Part shown: in pieces, positions 48,110 through 58,220 of the stretch
How positions within the stretch are numbered: position 1 is the stretch's first letter
How the letters are laid out: every line of letters starts with the position of its first letter
Assembly (NCBI GenBank): GCA_021799085.1
Contig: JAJZBD010000003.1
Location: forward strand, 62,001 to 126,000
DNA: 64,000 bases
Source of the DNA: Nanobdellota archaeon
GTDB taxonomy: Archaea > Nanobdellota > Nanobdellia > Parvarchaeales > Parvarchaeaceae
Direction of reading: 5' to 3'
Notes under the pieces: model-generated
Told to the model about the DNA's origin: nothing
Database searches by the model: none
What the model saw: only the letters and a program-made list of their open reading frames with translations
Made by a program: the position numbers and the translations under genes

Positions 48110-49250
48110 TCCTTTTATGAAAAGTAAAAGCGAGCCGGATTGGCTCTTGGGATATAGAAAGGAAGAAAAAGAGGCTGCAGATAAATTAAACTTAGAGGAC
48201 AGAAAAATATTTTTAAAATACTTGGAAAGGGAAAATGAGTTATATTTCAACGAGCTACAGGAAAAAAGCAGGGAATTGGACAACTTACTTTACTACGACA
48301 AAGAAGCTTTCAAAGACAAATTAGAGATTAAAAACATAAAAGACCTAGAGGAAAAACCGGAACAATTTTATAAATTTAAGGACAAGGACAGAATAGAAGC
48401 ATTGATAAATTCAAATTTTGAAGAGGGGATTATAATAACCTTTAAGGACAACATAGACATAAATAAACCATTTACAATAAAGCAGGCTGTAAATTCCGGC
48501 AGAAAAATAACAAAAATAATCTTAGTAATAGGGAAAAATAGCAAGATTTACATTGATAATGAAGTAGATTCATCTAAAAATGCCTATTCCGGTCAAAATA
48601 TATACATAGTTTTAGGAGAAGATTCGGAACTGAACTTTATGCTTGTAGATAGCTCAAAAGGGAGAAGCATTACAAACCTTAACTTAATTACGAAGGGGAA
48701 GGTTAATTTTCTATCTTTATTGACAAACGAAAAGATAGGCAGGAACAGACTATGGATAAATATGCTTGAACATTCCGAAGTAAACATACAACAAGGATTA
48801 ATTGGAAACGGCGAAAGCTATTTTGATGTTGAAAGCGAAATAATACATTCCGAAAAAAATACAAACAGCAAACTAGATTATAAAGCAGTGCTAGATAACA
48901 GCTCAAAGGCCGTTTACAAGGGGATTATACGACAAGAAAAACAGGCAACTAATTCATATGCTTATCTTTCGGAACATTCCCTTATTCTTGACAAAAATGC
49001 AAAAAGCATTTCAGTACCGAGTTTAGAAATAGAAACAAACGAACTCAAAGCATACCATTCTGCATCCTCTCAACCTTTAGACAAAGAAGTACTTTTTTAT
49101 GCAATGTCTAGAGGGTTAGATAAAAACGCTGCTGTGAAAATGATAGTAACTGGATTCATAGAATCGGTATTCAACAAAGAAGAAAACGCAACATTCATAG
49201 ATGCTTTGAAAAATTCAATAGAGAACAAGATGGAGTATTTGAGCAATTAA
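48102..49250 (+). CDS. sufD: SufD-like Fe-S cluster assembly protein
   Basis: SufB/D C-terminal pattern SKAVYKGIIRQEKQATNSYAYLSEHSLILDKNAKSISVPSLEIETNELKAYHSASSQPLDKEVLFYAMSRGL. Confidence 0.85.
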   Translation: MADPFMKSKSEPDWLLGYRKEEKEAADKLNLEDRKIFLKYLERENELYFNELQEKSRELDNLLYYDKEAFKDKLEIKNIKDLEEKPEQFYKFKDKDRIEALINSNFEEGIIITFKDNIDINKPFTIKQAVNSGRKITKIILVIGKNSKIYIDNEVDSSKNAYSGQNIYIVLGEDSELNFMLVDSSKGRSITNLNLITKGKVNFLSLLTNEKIGRNRLWINMLEHSEVNIQQGLIGNGESYFDVESEIIHSEKNTNSKLDYKAVLDNSSKAVYKGIIRQEKQATNSYAYLSEHSLILDKNAKSISVPSLEIETNELKAYHSASSQPLDKEVLFYAMSRGLDKNAAVKMIVTGFIESVFNKEENATFIDALKNSIENKMEYLSN

Positions 49251-49293
49251 CGCTAAAAGTTAAGTATTTTTAATACAAAACACACGATATTGG

Positions 49294-49944
49294 ATGGCAA
49301 TAATATTCGATTTGGACGGGACACTTATAGATAGCCTAAGCATCCATTCAGAGCTAATAAAGGAAGCGCTTATGATTGCATATAAAAAGCCAATACCTCT
49401 AAGTTTCATTCAAAAGAACATAAGATTCCCTTCAAAAAAAATGCTTGGGATAGCATCTCAAACCTATGAACTGAATATGACATCTAAACAAATGAAAGAC
49501 ATAATAAAACTGAAAGATAAACTATTTACAGAAAAATACATAAAACGAATAAAGTTCTATCCGGGAGCATTGCAGATTATTAACTTCCTAAAAAATAAAA
49601 AAATAAATTTTTGCATAGCAACGTCGATGAATGATGAAGAGCTCGCTAAGGTCGAACCTTACCTTAACCTTCATTATCTTGCAAATGTTGTAAATTCGCC
49701 AGCTCTAAAATACGAGAAGCCCAACCCATATGTAATAAACAAAGCAATAAAGTTGATTAAGGCAGAAAGAAAAAAGACAGTTTATGTCGGAGATGCAGAA
49801 ACGGACTATGAAGCAAGTATGAATGCTGGTGTAAAATTTATCGGCGTAAATAACCCCTCGCTAAAAAATCTAGGATACAAATATTTCAAGGACATAAAAT
49901 CCTTGTTATCCTTCATTAAGAAAAACTACTTGGATTTTTTGTGA
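49294..49944 (+). CDS. HAD-superfamily hydrolase (phosphoglycolate phosphatase-like)
   Basis: IIFDLDGTLIDSLSIH, FCIATSMN, EKPNPYVINKAI, VYVGDAETDYEASMNAG. Confidence 0.9.
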   Translation: MAIIFDLDGTLIDSLSIHSELIKEALMIAYKKPIPLSFIQKNIRFPSKKMLGIASQTYELNMTSKQMKDIIKLKDKLFTEKYIKRIKFYPGALQIINFLKNKKINFCIATSMNDEELAKVEPYLNLHYLANVVNSPALKYEKPNPYVINKAIKLIKAERKKTVYVGDAETDYEASMNAGVKFIGVNNPSLKNLGYKYFKDIKSLLSFIKKNYLDFL

Positions 49945-51200
49945 TTTTTGGAATTTACTCTTATGTAGTATGACAGAGGGTTCTTTATTAGTTTGCAGGT
50001 TTGATCTGGGAAACACACATTGAAAAACTTGTAATATCCTTTAGAATCGCAGTTTGGAGGAGGGTAGGATTTGCCAGAAAAAGAATATTCAATTTGCTGA
50101 AGGATTAGATTCTGCTTTAAAGGTGGCTTGTTTTTGTTATTCCACTCCAAAAGAAAACCGGTTATCTCTTCCTTTGTTCTACCTATGCTTCTTAGAAAAT
50201 TTACAAGGATGAATATGCTTCTTTTTCTGCCATCGGAAAGGCCATTCAGTATCAGTTTTATGCAAGGGGGAAGTTTTTCAACATCGAGGGGAAGAGAAAT
50301 CGGAACAAACGACTTTACCTCTGTTGCTTCAACTTCTTTTTTATCCTCTGATTCAAATGCATCGTATGCCCTTATAAAAAGTGATGACGCCTCATTTTTC
50401 TGCGGCGACAAATCAAAGAAATCTAGGCTGGTATCAACATTATCGGGTTTTGCCTGTTCAAGACTGAAATCATCGATTTTGTTCTTGTTTATTGGAACTG
50501 AAACAAACCATTTCTTTTCATTAAGAGAATACTGCATCCTAAACATATGCCTTTCCGATATGAGCACAGTATCGATGTCTATTATGGAATAAGGATCAAA
50601 TTTATCATTAGAGTAGAATTTTCCCCGTTCCGTATTTAATTCCTTTGCGATTTTGTCTATTCCATAGTTTTTTATTTCACTTTCGAGCCTGTCTCTGAGC
50701 TCATTCTTTAGGAAAATAGAGATTACCATAGGGGCATCTGGAAACAGTCTTTTAGTGCTAACGCCATTTATGGATTCTGGAAACGTTTCGTATGGCACTA
50801 GAACATGAAAACCACTCCCACCACTGAATTTGACTGAAACACTCTTAACCCCTTCATTTTCTATCTTGTTAACTATCATTTTAGTAAAAATTTTGGAGAT
50901 GTCAAGTATCTTGCAGTCAACATCAATTAGAAGATCCCACCCTTTCCTCATGTCATCCAACTGCTCCTTTGGCAGTTCTTTATCCAACAAAAGAGGATTG
51001 ATCCAGCGCTCTTCGCTTACGTGAAAACTCGTAGCGCCGGTTTTTATTAACGTCTCAACATCACTGGGATACTGAAAAAGCATGGGCCTTTTGCCAAATT
51101 TATCGTAATACCTTGCTGCGCATTCTCTATCCTTAACATTTAAAAGCCTGTTTATTACATTGTCATTCATGTAATATTTCAGTATATCTGATGGTTTCAT
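49926..51200 (-). CDS. Fused archaeo-eukaryotic primase (PriS catalytic plus PriL-type Fe-S C-terminal domain)
   Basis: WDLLIDVDC, VKFSGGSGFHVLVPYE, RHMFRMQYSLNEKKWFVSVPI (PriS motifs); C-term Cys set PPCIKLIL...PPPNCDSKGYYKFFNVCFPDQTC (PriL). Confidence 0.85.
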   Translation of the reverse strand: MKPSDILKYYMNDNVINRLLNVKDRECAARYYDKFGKRPMLFQYPSDVETLIKTGATSFHVSEERWINPLLLDKELPKEQLDDMRKGWDLLIDVDCKILDISKIFTKMIVNKIENEGVKSVSVKFSGGSGFHVLVPYETFPESINGVSTKRLFPDAPMVISIFLKNELRDRLESEIKNYGIDKIAKELNTERGKFYSNDKFDPYSIIDIDTVLISERHMFRMQYSLNEKKWFVSVPINKNKIDDFSLEQAKPDNVDTSLDFFDLSPQKNEASSLFIRAYDAFESEDKKEVEATEVKSFVPISLPLDVEKLPPCIKLILNGLSDGRKRSIFILVNFLRSIGRTKEEITGFLLEWNNKNKPPLKQNLILQQIEYSFSGKSYPPPNCDSKGYYKFFNVCFPDQTCKLIKNPLSYYIRVNSKNHKKSK

Positions 51201-51299
51201 ATTGATTATTACACGCGTATTATTATATAATTATAGCTTAAAGATTATCTAATAGGTTGAAAGAATGCCTATATTTTGGAGATATTTACTATAAACAAT

Positions 51300-52793
51300 T
51301 TAAGAAGGTGCAACTGCAACATCCCAAGCATAATTATCAGGAACTGTTACATTAGTAATAACTTGGTTATTTGCTAAATTTACAACAGAAACCCCCTCTC
51401 CACCAACATAAGCATATTGACCATTGGGAGTTATTACAATGTGACGTACATAGGCTACTACACCATGTATAGTGTCTACTATTTGATAAGTTGAGGGATT
51501 AATGACATAAACTAAACTTGATGGAAAACTTCCACTCGCAACATAAATGTAACCGGTCGTAGGGGAAGTTGCTATGCCAAGAACTGCGGTTGGGAGGGAG
51601 ATATTATGGATTATAGACCAGCCTGCAGATTTTGACACTACATTTGTAACATTTGCAATGTTTCCAGGTTCGGTTATATAAACAAAATCGCCATTTGGTG
51701 AAACTGCTATATCGGCAGGATAAGGACTAAAAGGATATGGCAATGTTATATTTTTTATGACCGTATTTGTTTTTGTTGATATAACTGAGACCCATCTCCC
51801 GTATGAAGAAGGTTCGTATATACCATTCAAGGTATAAACATAATTGCCATGGGGGGACATGACTACAACCCAAGGGTCATTGTGTATGTTAATCATCCCA
51901 ATAATTTTATTATTTGACAAAGAAACTATTGCGGTACGATTAATTTCTGAAGAAACCGCACCATTTCCAGAACCAATGTAAGCGTACTCGCCATTGGGCG
52001 TTATCGCTATTTGTCTAGAAATGTTCCAAGGGATTGTAGCTACTAGATTCCCGGAAGGACTAAATACAGAAACATATGCAGAAAATGAGGAACTGGGGGA
52101 AGGGGCTGCATTGTTACTGACATAAACATATCCATTTGGGGACACAGTAACATATATTGCAGTTGCGCCATTACTATAACCGTAAATCTTTTGGTTAAAA
52201 ACTACGTTTTTTGTAAGCGGAGAAATTGCATATGCGGTTCCATTTGCACTGCCGGATCCTCCCCAGATGTCAAAGGATATCGAAGCCGCGGTAGAACCGG
52301 AAACGCTTCCAGAAGAAGAATAAGGGCCTTTAAGATATTTGTTAGGTTCTATATATTGCAATTCAACTTTAACCGAATAATGTGTAGAAGCGGAATTTGG
52401 ACAAACGAAAGGCACTGCAAAGGTATATTGTGAGTTTGGAGACAAAGTGATGTTTGGCTCTATTGTTTGAGAAGGGGCAGAGCTTGGAATCGCGGTTAGA
52501 TTGGTTATCTCAACATAATGCCCTACCGCATTACCTAAAGTTATAAGTAAATATCCAGTTGGAGAACAAATTGCAGTAGGAACAACAAAATTACTAAAGC
52601 CTGTTACAGTAGAAGTTACACTTGAACTTGGGTTGAAGATCCCCATTGAATATAAGATTACTGCAACTATGACTATTATTAGTATTGCCCAGCCGTAGGT
52701 CATCATGTATTCTAAAGCGGACTGTGAACGTTTGCTTTTTGTTAAAATTAGATTATTATTTTCTAGATCTCTAGAACAGGGTTTAAATGGCAT
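51300..52793 (-). CDS. Surface protein: class III (pilin-type) signal peptide plus YVTN-like beta-propeller
   Basis: SKRSQSALEYMMTYGWAILIIVIVAVILYSMGIFNP; repeats such as VSPNGDFVYITEPG, MSPHGNYVYTLNG; ATG at 52793 matches paralog N-terminus. Confidence 0.82.
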   Translation of the reverse strand: MPFKPCSRDLENNNLILTKSKRSQSALEYMMTYGWAILIIVIVAVILYSMGIFNPSSSVTSTVTGFSNFVVPTAICSPTGYLLITLGNAVGHYVEITNLTAIPSSAPSQTIEPNITLSPNSQYTFAVPFVCPNSASTHYSVKVELQYIEPNKYLKGPYSSSGSVSGSTAASISFDIWGGSGSANGTAYAISPLTKNVVFNQKIYGYSNGATAIYVTVSPNGYVYVSNNAAPSPSSSFSAYVSVFSPSGNLVATIPWNISRQIAITPNGEYAYIGSGNGAVSSEINRTAIVSLSNNKIIGMINIHNDPWVVVMSPHGNYVYTLNGIYEPSSYGRWVSVISTKTNTVIKNITLPYPFSPYPADIAVSPNGDFVYITEPGNIANVTNVVSKSAGWSIIHNISLPTAVLGIATSPTTGYIYVASGSFPSSLVYVINPSTYQIVDTIHGVVAYVRHIVITPNGQYAYVGGEGVSVVNLANNQVITNVTVPDNYAWDVAVAPS

Positions 52794-52939
52794 ATAGTTT
52801 ATTAAAAAATAAAGAGTATAAATATTTTTAAAATAAGAACAAACAGTCAATAAGTCTGGCAAACATCATATGGAATAAACCCTAGAACACAAAACTTAAA
52901 AAGCTTTAAAAACATTAGGTTTCTTTATATTTCAATCAT

Positions 52940-53584
52940 ATGGAGAAAGAAAATGTAGAAAAGGCACTAACAGAAGTGCTGAAAGAGATAGACGAAAAAA
53001 AGAGAAAGTTCAAGCAGTCGATAGACTTCATAATGGTGCTTAGGCCCAGGAAAAACAAGTCAGAAACGCCATTGGATTCTGTTATTTCGCTTCCAAACAA
53101 TGTAAAAGAGGTAAAAACATGCGCTTTCGTCGACAAAGACATGATAACAAAAGCAAATGGAGTTTTCTCAAAAACCATACTTAAAGATGATTTCCAAACT
53201 TTTGATAAAAAAGCGATAAGAAAAATTATCAAAGAAAATGATTACTTTTTTGCAGAGGCATCAATAATGGCACAGATGGCTGCAAAATTCGGTAAACAGC
53301 TTACTGCAGCAAATAAGATGCCAAACCCAAAGACAAACACGATTATAACACCAGATATGGATTTAAATGCGCAGGCTAAAAAAGTTGAGAACCTTGTAAA
53401 AATAAATACTAAAAAAAGCAATGCGATAAGCATTAAGGTTGGAGATCAAGATTCGAAAAAAGAGAGTATCATAGATAATGTTATGTCTATATACTCATTT
53501 GTAAAATCAAATCTGCTCAATGGAGATGCAAGCATAAAACATATGTATTTAAAGCCAACCATGGGCAAGAAGGTGTCTATATGA
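52940..53584 (+). CDS. rpl1: Large ribosomal subunit protein L1
   Basis: RKFKQSIDFIMVLRPRKNKSETPLDSVISLPN..., NKMPNPKTNTII. Confidence 0.93.
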   Translation: MEKENVEKALTEVLKEIDEKKRKFKQSIDFIMVLRPRKNKSETPLDSVISLPNNVKEVKTCAFVDKDMITKANGVFSKTILKDDFQTFDKKAIRKIIKENDYFFAEASIMAQMAAKFGKQLTAANKMPNPKTNTIITPDMDLNAQAKKVENLVKINTKKSNAISIKVGDQDSKKESIIDNVMSIYSFVKSNLLNGDASIKHMYLKPTMGKKVSI

Positions 53585-54426
53585 AAAAGTCAAGAGGGTC
53601 GCTACAAAAAGAAAAGATGGCTACAGAACTAAACGAAAAAATCAAAAAATACAAAACGATAGGAATAATAGAAATAGCAGGCTATCCTTCAGAAAGCTTT
53701 GAAAGAATAAAAAAAGTCTTTAGAGGCAAGGCCGATTTCGTGTACGCAAATAAAATAGTCATATTCAACGCATTAAACAAGGCGGGTTATAAGCTTGCAG
53801 AAAAAGTAAAGGAAGTAAAAATGCCAGTCCTTCTCCTTTCAAATGAAGACCCATTTGAAATTGCAAGTGAAGCGATGGAAAATAGCACTTTTACAAAATT
53901 AAAAGCAGGTGAAATATCAGAAAATGAGATAATACTACCAAGCGGGCCTACGCCTTTTCCACCTGGGCCTATGCTTTCGCAGTTTTCATCCATAGGAGTT
54001 AAAACAAAAAATGAGGGCGGAAAGATAAGCATAATATCTGATACTACTGTTGTCAAAAAAGGTGAGAAAGTAAACGAAAAAATAGCCGGAATACTTTCAA
54101 GTATGGATATAAGGCCAAAAGAATTGGTGCTTTCAATTGCATATGCTTATGATGGCAAAACGATATTTAACAAAGAATTAATGTACACAAAGAAGGAAAC
54201 GTACATAAATGACATTTCAAGGATATTCAATGCCGCACTCAAAATATCAGTAAATGCGGGCATAATCAACAAATATTCGATAAAACCTATGATTAAAAAG
54301 ATTTATATAGGAGTAAGATTTTTATCTGTAAATAGAAATATAGTCTCAAGTTCGAATGCAAGAGACATATTGGCAAAGGCTGTGAATGAAGCCAATGCAT
54401 TAAATAAAGTGATAGGAGGCAAATAA
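53581..54426 (+). CDS. rplP0: Large ribosomal subunit protein L10/P0
   Basis: IIEIAGYPSESFERIKKVFRGKADFVYANKIV, LPSGPTPFPPGPMLSQFSSIGVKTK; follows L1. Confidence 0.93.
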   Translation: MKKSRGSLQKEKMATELNEKIKKYKTIGIIEIAGYPSESFERIKKVFRGKADFVYANKIVIFNALNKAGYKLAEKVKEVKMPVLLLSNEDPFEIASEAMENSTFTKLKAGEISENEIILPSGPTPFPPGPMLSQFSSIGVKTKNEGGKISIISDTTVVKKGEKVNEKIAGILSSMDIRPKELVLSIAYAYDGKTIFNKELMYTKKETYINDISRIFNAALKISVNAGIINKYSIKPMIKKIYIGVRFLSVNRNIVSSSNARDILAKAVNEANALNKVIGGK

Positions 54427-54428
54427 AT

Positions 54429-54728
54429 ATGGAGTATGTATACGCTGCAATGTTATTGAATAGCTTAGGTAAAGAGATTACTGAGGATTCACTTAAAAGT
54501 GTGATTGCCTCAACGGGTGCGCAACCTGATGATGCTCAAATAAAAGTAGTTGTTTCTGCATTAAAAGGTGTAGACATAAACAAAATAATAGAAGAAGCAC
54601 AGAATGCACAAGTAGCTCCTGCTCCGGCTGCACAGCCAAGCAAAGAAGCAAAGAAAGAAGAGCCGCACAAAGATGAAGCTAAGAGCGCGGAAGAAGCAGC
54701 AGCGGGTTTAAGCAGTCTTTTCGGCTGA
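54429..54728 (+). CDS. Large ribosomal subunit protein P1 (L12)
   Basis: MEYVYAAMLLNSLGKEITEDSLKSVIASTGAQPDDAQIKVVVSALKGVDI; Ala-rich hinge; acidic tail ending GLSSLFG. Confidence 0.95.
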   Translation: MEYVYAAMLLNSLGKEITEDSLKSVIASTGAQPDDAQIKVVVSALKGVDINKIIEEAQNAQVAPAPAAQPSKEAKKEEPHKDEAKSAEEAAAGLSSLFG

Positions 54729-54776
54729 AAACACTGTTTGTAGAAAGATAAATAGTTCAAAGTATTAGATAAGCGT

Positions 54777-55553
54777 ATGGTAGTGTTAGTTACCAATGAC
54801 GATGGTTACAAGACAGAAGGACTGCACACGCTATATAGAGCAGCCAAAAGAGTTTTCGGCCCCGAAGTAATGGTTGTTTCTCCGGATAAACTCCAAAGTT
54901 CAAGCGGAATGAGTTTTACTTTTCATAAGCCTTTAAGGGTGGAAAAAATAAACTATAACGGAATGCCTTGTTATACGGTGTCTGGAACTCCTGCTGACTG
55001 TGTGTTCATGTCAATTTACCATCTTTTCAAACAGAAAATTTCAATGGTATTATCAGGAATAAACGAAGGGATGAATGCAGGACTAGAGACAGTATATTCA
55101 TCCGGCACAATCTCCGCAGCGATGTTCGCTGCTATCTCTGAAATACCCAGCATAGCATTCTCAAAGAACCTGTCCCCAGAAATGAACCAAAATCAGATAG
55201 ATAAAAGCATGAATGATTCGTATGAAAATGTAGTTAAAATACTTAAAAGCATAAAGACAAAGGGATTCCCGAAAAACATCGACATGATAAATATAAACCT
55301 GCCATTAAAAATAAGCAAAAAGACTGAGATAAAGATAGCCAAGACAGATAAGAGAGTTTTTGACGATGTAGTCATAAAAAAGAAGGACCCGAATGGAAAG
55401 GATTACTACTGGCTTTATGGAACGCTTAGAAAGGATTTGGACAAAAATGCGGACCTTTATAACTTATTTGATGGAAAGATAACTGTTACACCCATAAAGC
55501 TTTCGACTGTAGAGGAAATACACCTTAAAACTTTAAGCAACATATTTACATAA
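54777..55553 (+). CDS. surE: 5'-nucleotidase SurE
   Basis: VLVTNDDGYKTEGLHTLYRA, SSGMSFTFHKPLR, SGTPADCVFMSI, VLSGINEGMNAGLETVYSSGTISAAM. Confidence 0.94.
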   Translation: MVVLVTNDDGYKTEGLHTLYRAAKRVFGPEVMVVSPDKLQSSSGMSFTFHKPLRVEKINYNGMPCYTVSGTPADCVFMSIYHLFKQKISMVLSGINEGMNAGLETVYSSGTISAAMFAAISEIPSIAFSKNLSPEMNQNQIDKSMNDSYENVVKILKSIKTKGFPKNIDMININLPLKISKKTEIKIAKTDKRVFDDVVIKKKDPNGKDYYWLYGTLRKDLDKNADLYNLFDGKITVTPIKLSTVEEIHLKTLSNIFT

Positions 55554-55591
55554 ACATAACTTATTATTCTATAGCATTTTAGTAGTTGAAT

Positions 55592-56731
55592 ATGGACAAA
55601 AAAAGGGAGATTTTGTTGTTAGCAGGTGCAATTGTAGTAATATTGCTTGTATATTTTCTTTTTTTCTATAACAATGGAAAAGTCAATTCTGTAAGCAGTA
55701 AGCAGGATTCTATTAACATCTTTTACAGCAGCTGCAGCTCCTGCAGCAACAGTGCTTTAAATATTATTTATAGCCTATTCAATTCGGACAAATCTGCATT
55801 ACATACAGAAAATGTCTCTTTTAACAGTTCTGAAGGCGTTTCCATGGTATCAAATTATTCGATTACTGCCTTACCAACAATAATAATAAATGAAACCAAC
55901 GCCTCGGAAAATATACTCGACAGCTTGGTTTATTTAAATGTATTTAATCTAGAAGGAAACAAATTTGTGCTAAATACCCCATTTTTAGCTGGCCTCTCGA
56001 AAGGCATAACATATTTTGATCTCATTCAAGAAAGAAAAATAACCGCATTCGATATATTCAATCAATCGGAAATATATAATAACACAAACGAAAATGTGGT
56101 TAATCCTTCCCAGATACTTTATTTATTTAACAGCAGCAAATACACATTAGGAAACAAAACGTTGATAAGCTTCATTTACAGTAACTCAAGTTTCAGCGCA
56201 GTGCAAAGCATGATACTCTACCGGGCTCTAAGCGCATTCGGCAACTTCAGTAATCTAGATGTTATGGTATCTCCCTTGGTTTCATTTTCAACTGGAGAAA
56301 CTCTTGGAAACACACAATTTTATCAAATAAACGGGAGCAGATATGAAAGCCCATATTTTGCAGTAGAGTCATCAAGCCTGCAAAATCTAAGCTCGAGCAA
56401 ATACGTAAATACGCTTGAAAAAGAGCTGTTTGAGTTTGACCAGAACTCTGCTTATCCTTTTTTCAGCAATCTCGGCAACTTCATGCCCTTTATTGATATA
56501 GGTGGTAGATACATAGAGGTATCTTCGATGATAAACCCAAGAATTTTTGAAAACGACAACATAAATCAGATAAAACAACTTATAAAAACAAATCAAACTG
56601 TTGGCAAGGCATTCAATGATAGCGTTTATTTCATGCAAACGCTATTATGCAGCTACATAAATTACAATGAAAGCCCCTGTAACTCAATGCAGATAAAGAA
56701 TGACCTAAAACAAATAAACTTACTTACTTAA
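55592..56731 (+). CDS. Membrane-anchored thioredoxin-fold-like protein with C-x-x-C
   Basis: N-terminal TM then SINIFYSSCSSCSNSALNIIYSLF and cis-Pro-like ITALPTIIIN; ATG at 55592. Confidence 0.65.
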   Translation: MDKKREILLLAGAIVVILLVYFLFFYNNGKVNSVSSKQDSINIFYSSCSSCSNSALNIIYSLFNSDKSALHTENVSFNSSEGVSMVSNYSITALPTIIINETNASENILDSLVYLNVFNLEGNKFVLNTPFLAGLSKGITYFDLIQERKITAFDIFNQSEIYNNTNENVVNPSQILYLFNSSKYTLGNKTLISFIYSNSSFSAVQSMILYRALSAFGNFSNLDVMVSPLVSFSTGETLGNTQFYQINGSRYESPYFAVESSSLQNLSSSKYVNTLEKELFEFDQNSAYPFFSNLGNFMPFIDIGGRYIEVSSMINPRIFENDNINQIKQLIKTNQTVGKAFNDSVYFMQTLLCSYINYNESPCNSMQIKNDLKQINLLT

Positions 56732-57409
56732 TCCTTCAACAAGATCGTTTATAACAGATTTGTATTCACTCGTTTTAAGTATGCCTGATGCTACAAGAAG
56801 GCCATCGCTTCCAAGCTCAACGCTTTTTTCTGCATCTTCTTTTCCTTTAACGCCAGCACCTATCAATGCAAGAGACTTAGAGTTTCCTTTTACCAAACTA
56901 CAGAATTCCTTCACAACCTCCGGTTTTGAATTTGAGACCGATACATTTCCACCTATTAGTTCTGGAGGCTCGTATGCTATTCCTGTGGGATTCATCTTTA
57001 GTACTTCTTTTGCTTCTTCTAAATTCTGCACACACACGTAGGTTTCCATACCTGCATCAGTGCATTTGCCAACTGCCATTTTCAGAGCAGCATAATCGAT
57101 TGGCCCGTTTTTTGAATGCGTATACCTCTTCTCGGAATGATTTAAAAGTGTACCCGCCACCCCTGCTTGTTTTAATTCAAACCAAGTTACATGTGCAGTA
57201 AACGCGCCTGGATCAACTTCATCTGCCCCTTGTGCTATGGTCTTAGCTATTCTTGATATGTCTTTCAAAATTGTAAAGGGGGGAGCAACTATTATACTTA
57301 CGCCAGAGGTTTTTGATAAATCATTGGAGTATTTTGCTATGTTTTGGCCATTTGTAAATGCTTCTTCATATGCCTTATAATTTATTATTAAAGTTTTCAT
57401 ATTCATCAA
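56720..57409 (-). CDS. tpiA: Triosephosphate isomerase (archaeal)
   Basis: LIINYKAYEEA, AGVAGTLLNHSEKR, GIAYEPPELIGG, GSDGLLVASGIL. Confidence 0.96.
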   Translation of the reverse strand: MMNMKTLIINYKAYEEAFTNGQNIAKYSNDLSKTSGVSIIVAPPFTILKDISRIAKTIAQGADEVDPGAFTAHVTWFELKQAGVAGTLLNHSEKRYTHSKNGPIDYAALKMAVGKCTDAGMETYVCVQNLEEAKEVLKMNPTGIAYEPPELIGGNVSVSNSKPEVVKEFCSLVKGNSKSLALIGAGVKGKEDAEKSVELGSDGLLVASGILKTSEYKSVINDLVEGLSK

Positions 57410-58220
57410 TAAAATAGCAACCTTTTACTACATAAAACTTTCCTCTACTTATTTTTACTGTTATTTTTCTTCTTATTCTTCTATCCTTTATTACACTGTA
57501 AACGCTGTCTTTCATAAACTTCCAAGAATTGGCAAAACTCCCGCCAATTACAATTATCTCAGGATCTAATATCAACATCATAGATGAAAGGTATAAACCG
57601 AATTTTCTTCCGAGCTCTTGAAATGCCCTCAAAGCATTTTTATCTCCTTTCTCCGCGAGCTTATGCAGATCAAAACCATTCATGCCGTAAATCCGTTTTA
57701 TGCTTTTACCGCCTATCGCATTTTCTATGTCTTTTCCAGTATTGTAATCATAAACCATGTGCCCAGATTCTGTAGCAAACCCACCTCCTTTATATATCCT
57801 CCCATAGTATATTATTGAGCTGCCTATGCCAGTTCCCCATACTATTGCCAAACCACTTTTATATCTTTTCAAACCGCCGGCATATAACTGGTATATGCCA
57901 AAACAGTTTCCATCATTTTCTACTGTGACTTTTCTTGAAAAGCTCTTCATAAACTCAATAAAATTAAAGCCCAATATTGGTAGATTTGGCGAGAATATTA
58001 CTTTACCTGCGTTATCAACCCTCCCCGCCATAGAAATGTTGATTACGCCGTTAGAAAATTCCAAGTAATCGCTTACATTGTCGCTCAATGCCTTTAGGAA
58101 CAAATCCTTTGATTTTGGAGTATCTATCCTTTTGCTTTTGATTATATGCCCTGGTCTGTCAATTATTGCAAATATAATTTTTGTGCCACCTATGTCTATG
58201 CATAATTTGCCCTTTGCCAT
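57375..58220 (-). CDS. ROK-family sugar kinase (glucokinase type)
   Basis: LCIDIGGTKIIFAIID, VENDGNCFG, AIVWGTGIGSSIIYYGRIYKGGGFATESGHM. Confidence 0.85.
   Translation of the reverse strand: MAKGKLCIDIGGTKIIFAIIDRPGHIIKSKRIDTPKSKDLFLKALSDNVSDYLEFSNGVINISMAGRVDNAGKVIFSPNLPILGFNFIEFMKSFSRKVTVENDGNCFGIYQLYAGGLKRYKSGLAIVWGTGIGSSIIYYGRIYKGGGFATESGHMVYDYNTGKDIENAIGGKSIKRIYGMNGFDLHKLAEKGDKNALRAFQELGRKFGLYLSSMMLILDPEIIVIGGSFANSWKFMKDSVYSVIKDRRIRRKITVKISRGKFYVVKGCYFIDEYENFNNKL

Noticed and set aside
52191-52433. 80-aa plus-strand ORF inside the propeller gene
   Set aside because: Antisense to a continuous propeller repeat frame; composition not protein-like.
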